Assembly: GCA_046538945.1 (NCBI GenBank)
Contig: JBKHHW010000192.1
Coordinates: 1 to 5,917, forward strand
Length of the DNA: 5,917 bases
Reading direction: 5' to 3'
DNA from: JAEZKC01 sp046538945
GTDB taxonomy: Bacteria; Fibrobacterota; Chitinivibrionia; Chitinivibrionales; Chitinispirillaceae
The notes beneath the pieces are model-generated. The model did not search any database. It had not been told where the DNA came from and worked only from the letters and a program-made list of their open reading frames with translations. The position numbers were made by a program, and so were the translations under genes. Below are positions 5,754 through 5,917 of the stretch, piece after piece; the first letter of the stretch is position 1, and every line of letters begins with the position of its first letter.

Positions 5754-5917
5754 TGACTTATTCTCCGCGCGCAGCCTATCAGCGCATTGTGTGTCACAGG
5801 TATTCCCTTGGATGTAGCGAAACGGTCTTCGTATTGTCTGCACAGATCTGCCAGTTCGCGTCTGTTCAGAAGCGGACCGGAAACTGCCGTTCCTCCGATT
5901 CGGCTGAGGCTTCTGAG
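5750..5917 (-). CDS. bioC: C-terminal 55 residues of a probable BioC (malonyl-ACP O-methyltransferase), cut by the window edge
   Basis: The minus-strand frame entering at 5917 is open until TGA at 5750-5752 and reads LRSLSRIGGTAVSG, then LLNRRELADLCRQYEDRF, and ends GIPVTHNALIGCARRISQ. This resembles the BioC C-terminus: a helix ending in an 'iGat' turn, a 'Lt+.+l..l...Y' helix, and a final strand near 'TY.v.yg.a'. BioC methylates the free carboxyl of malonyl-ACP so that it can prime pimeloyl-chain synthesis, and it commonly precedes bioD. The stop overlaps the bioD start as ATGA. The SAM-binding core lies outside the window, so the call rests on this tail and on gene context. Another class I methyltransferase remains possible. 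Confidence 0.72.
   Translation of the reverse strand, partial: LRSLSRIGGTAVSGPLLNRRELADLCRQYEDRFATSKGIPVTHNALIGCARRISQ

Noticed and set aside
5754..5843. Thirty-residue N-terminal extension of BioD
   Set aside because: BioD proteins start a few residues before the P-loop, the extension has no family similarity, and the stretch codes for the probable BioC tail in another frame.
1..5917. CRISPR arrays, insertion sequences, tRNA or rRNA genes, riboswitches
   Set aside because: No repeated spacer pattern, transposase, terminal repeats or structured RNA signature is visible, and coding genes fill all but about 150 bases.

Overview
The window looks like a bacterial chromosome segment of moderate GC, densely packed, with almost no non-coding DNA. 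Most of it (about 455 to the right edge) is one minus-strand operon for biotin synthesis. Read in transcription order, right to left, it holds: the 3' end of a probable bioC (cut by the window edge), bioD, bioA, bioF, a small BioH/BioG-like alpha/beta hydrolase, bioB and a HIT-family protein. Adjacent genes overlap by 4, 23, 20 and 8 bp, then come gaps of 44 bp (before bioB) and 2 bp (before the HIT gene). The only other gene, at the left end on the plus strand, encodes a HypA-like protein. It converges on the biotin operon with 2 bp between the two stop codons.

The genes fit a complete route to biotin. BioC methylates malonyl-ACP so that fatty-acid synthesis can build a pimeloyl chain. The hydrolase in the BioH/BioG position would remove the methyl ester. 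BioF makes KAPA, BioA converts it to DAPA, BioD closes the ureido ring to dethiobiotin, and BioB inserts sulfur. The HIT protein has no known place in the pathway, but it is positioned to be co-translated with bioB. The operon promoter, and any BirA-type operator, would lie beyond the right edge.

The most interesting points are these. (1) BioB keeps the radical-SAM cluster motif but lacks the Arg and one Cys that hold the sacrificial [2Fe-2S] cluster in E. coli BioB. It has extra cysteines instead, which fits the auxiliary-cluster variant described for obligate anaerobes (Type II). (2) The HypA-like protein keeps its zinc-site cysteines but has Arg where the nickel-binding His2 should be. (3) The ester-hydrolase slot is filled by a short, divergent hydrolase. 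(4) An inverted repeat spans the two abutting stop codons at the convergent junction.

The organism is probably an anaerobe. That inference rests on the BioB type and weakly on the HypA relative. I cannot assign a phylum from this sequence alone. I do not see a wholly new system here; the novelty lies in variant residues of known families.
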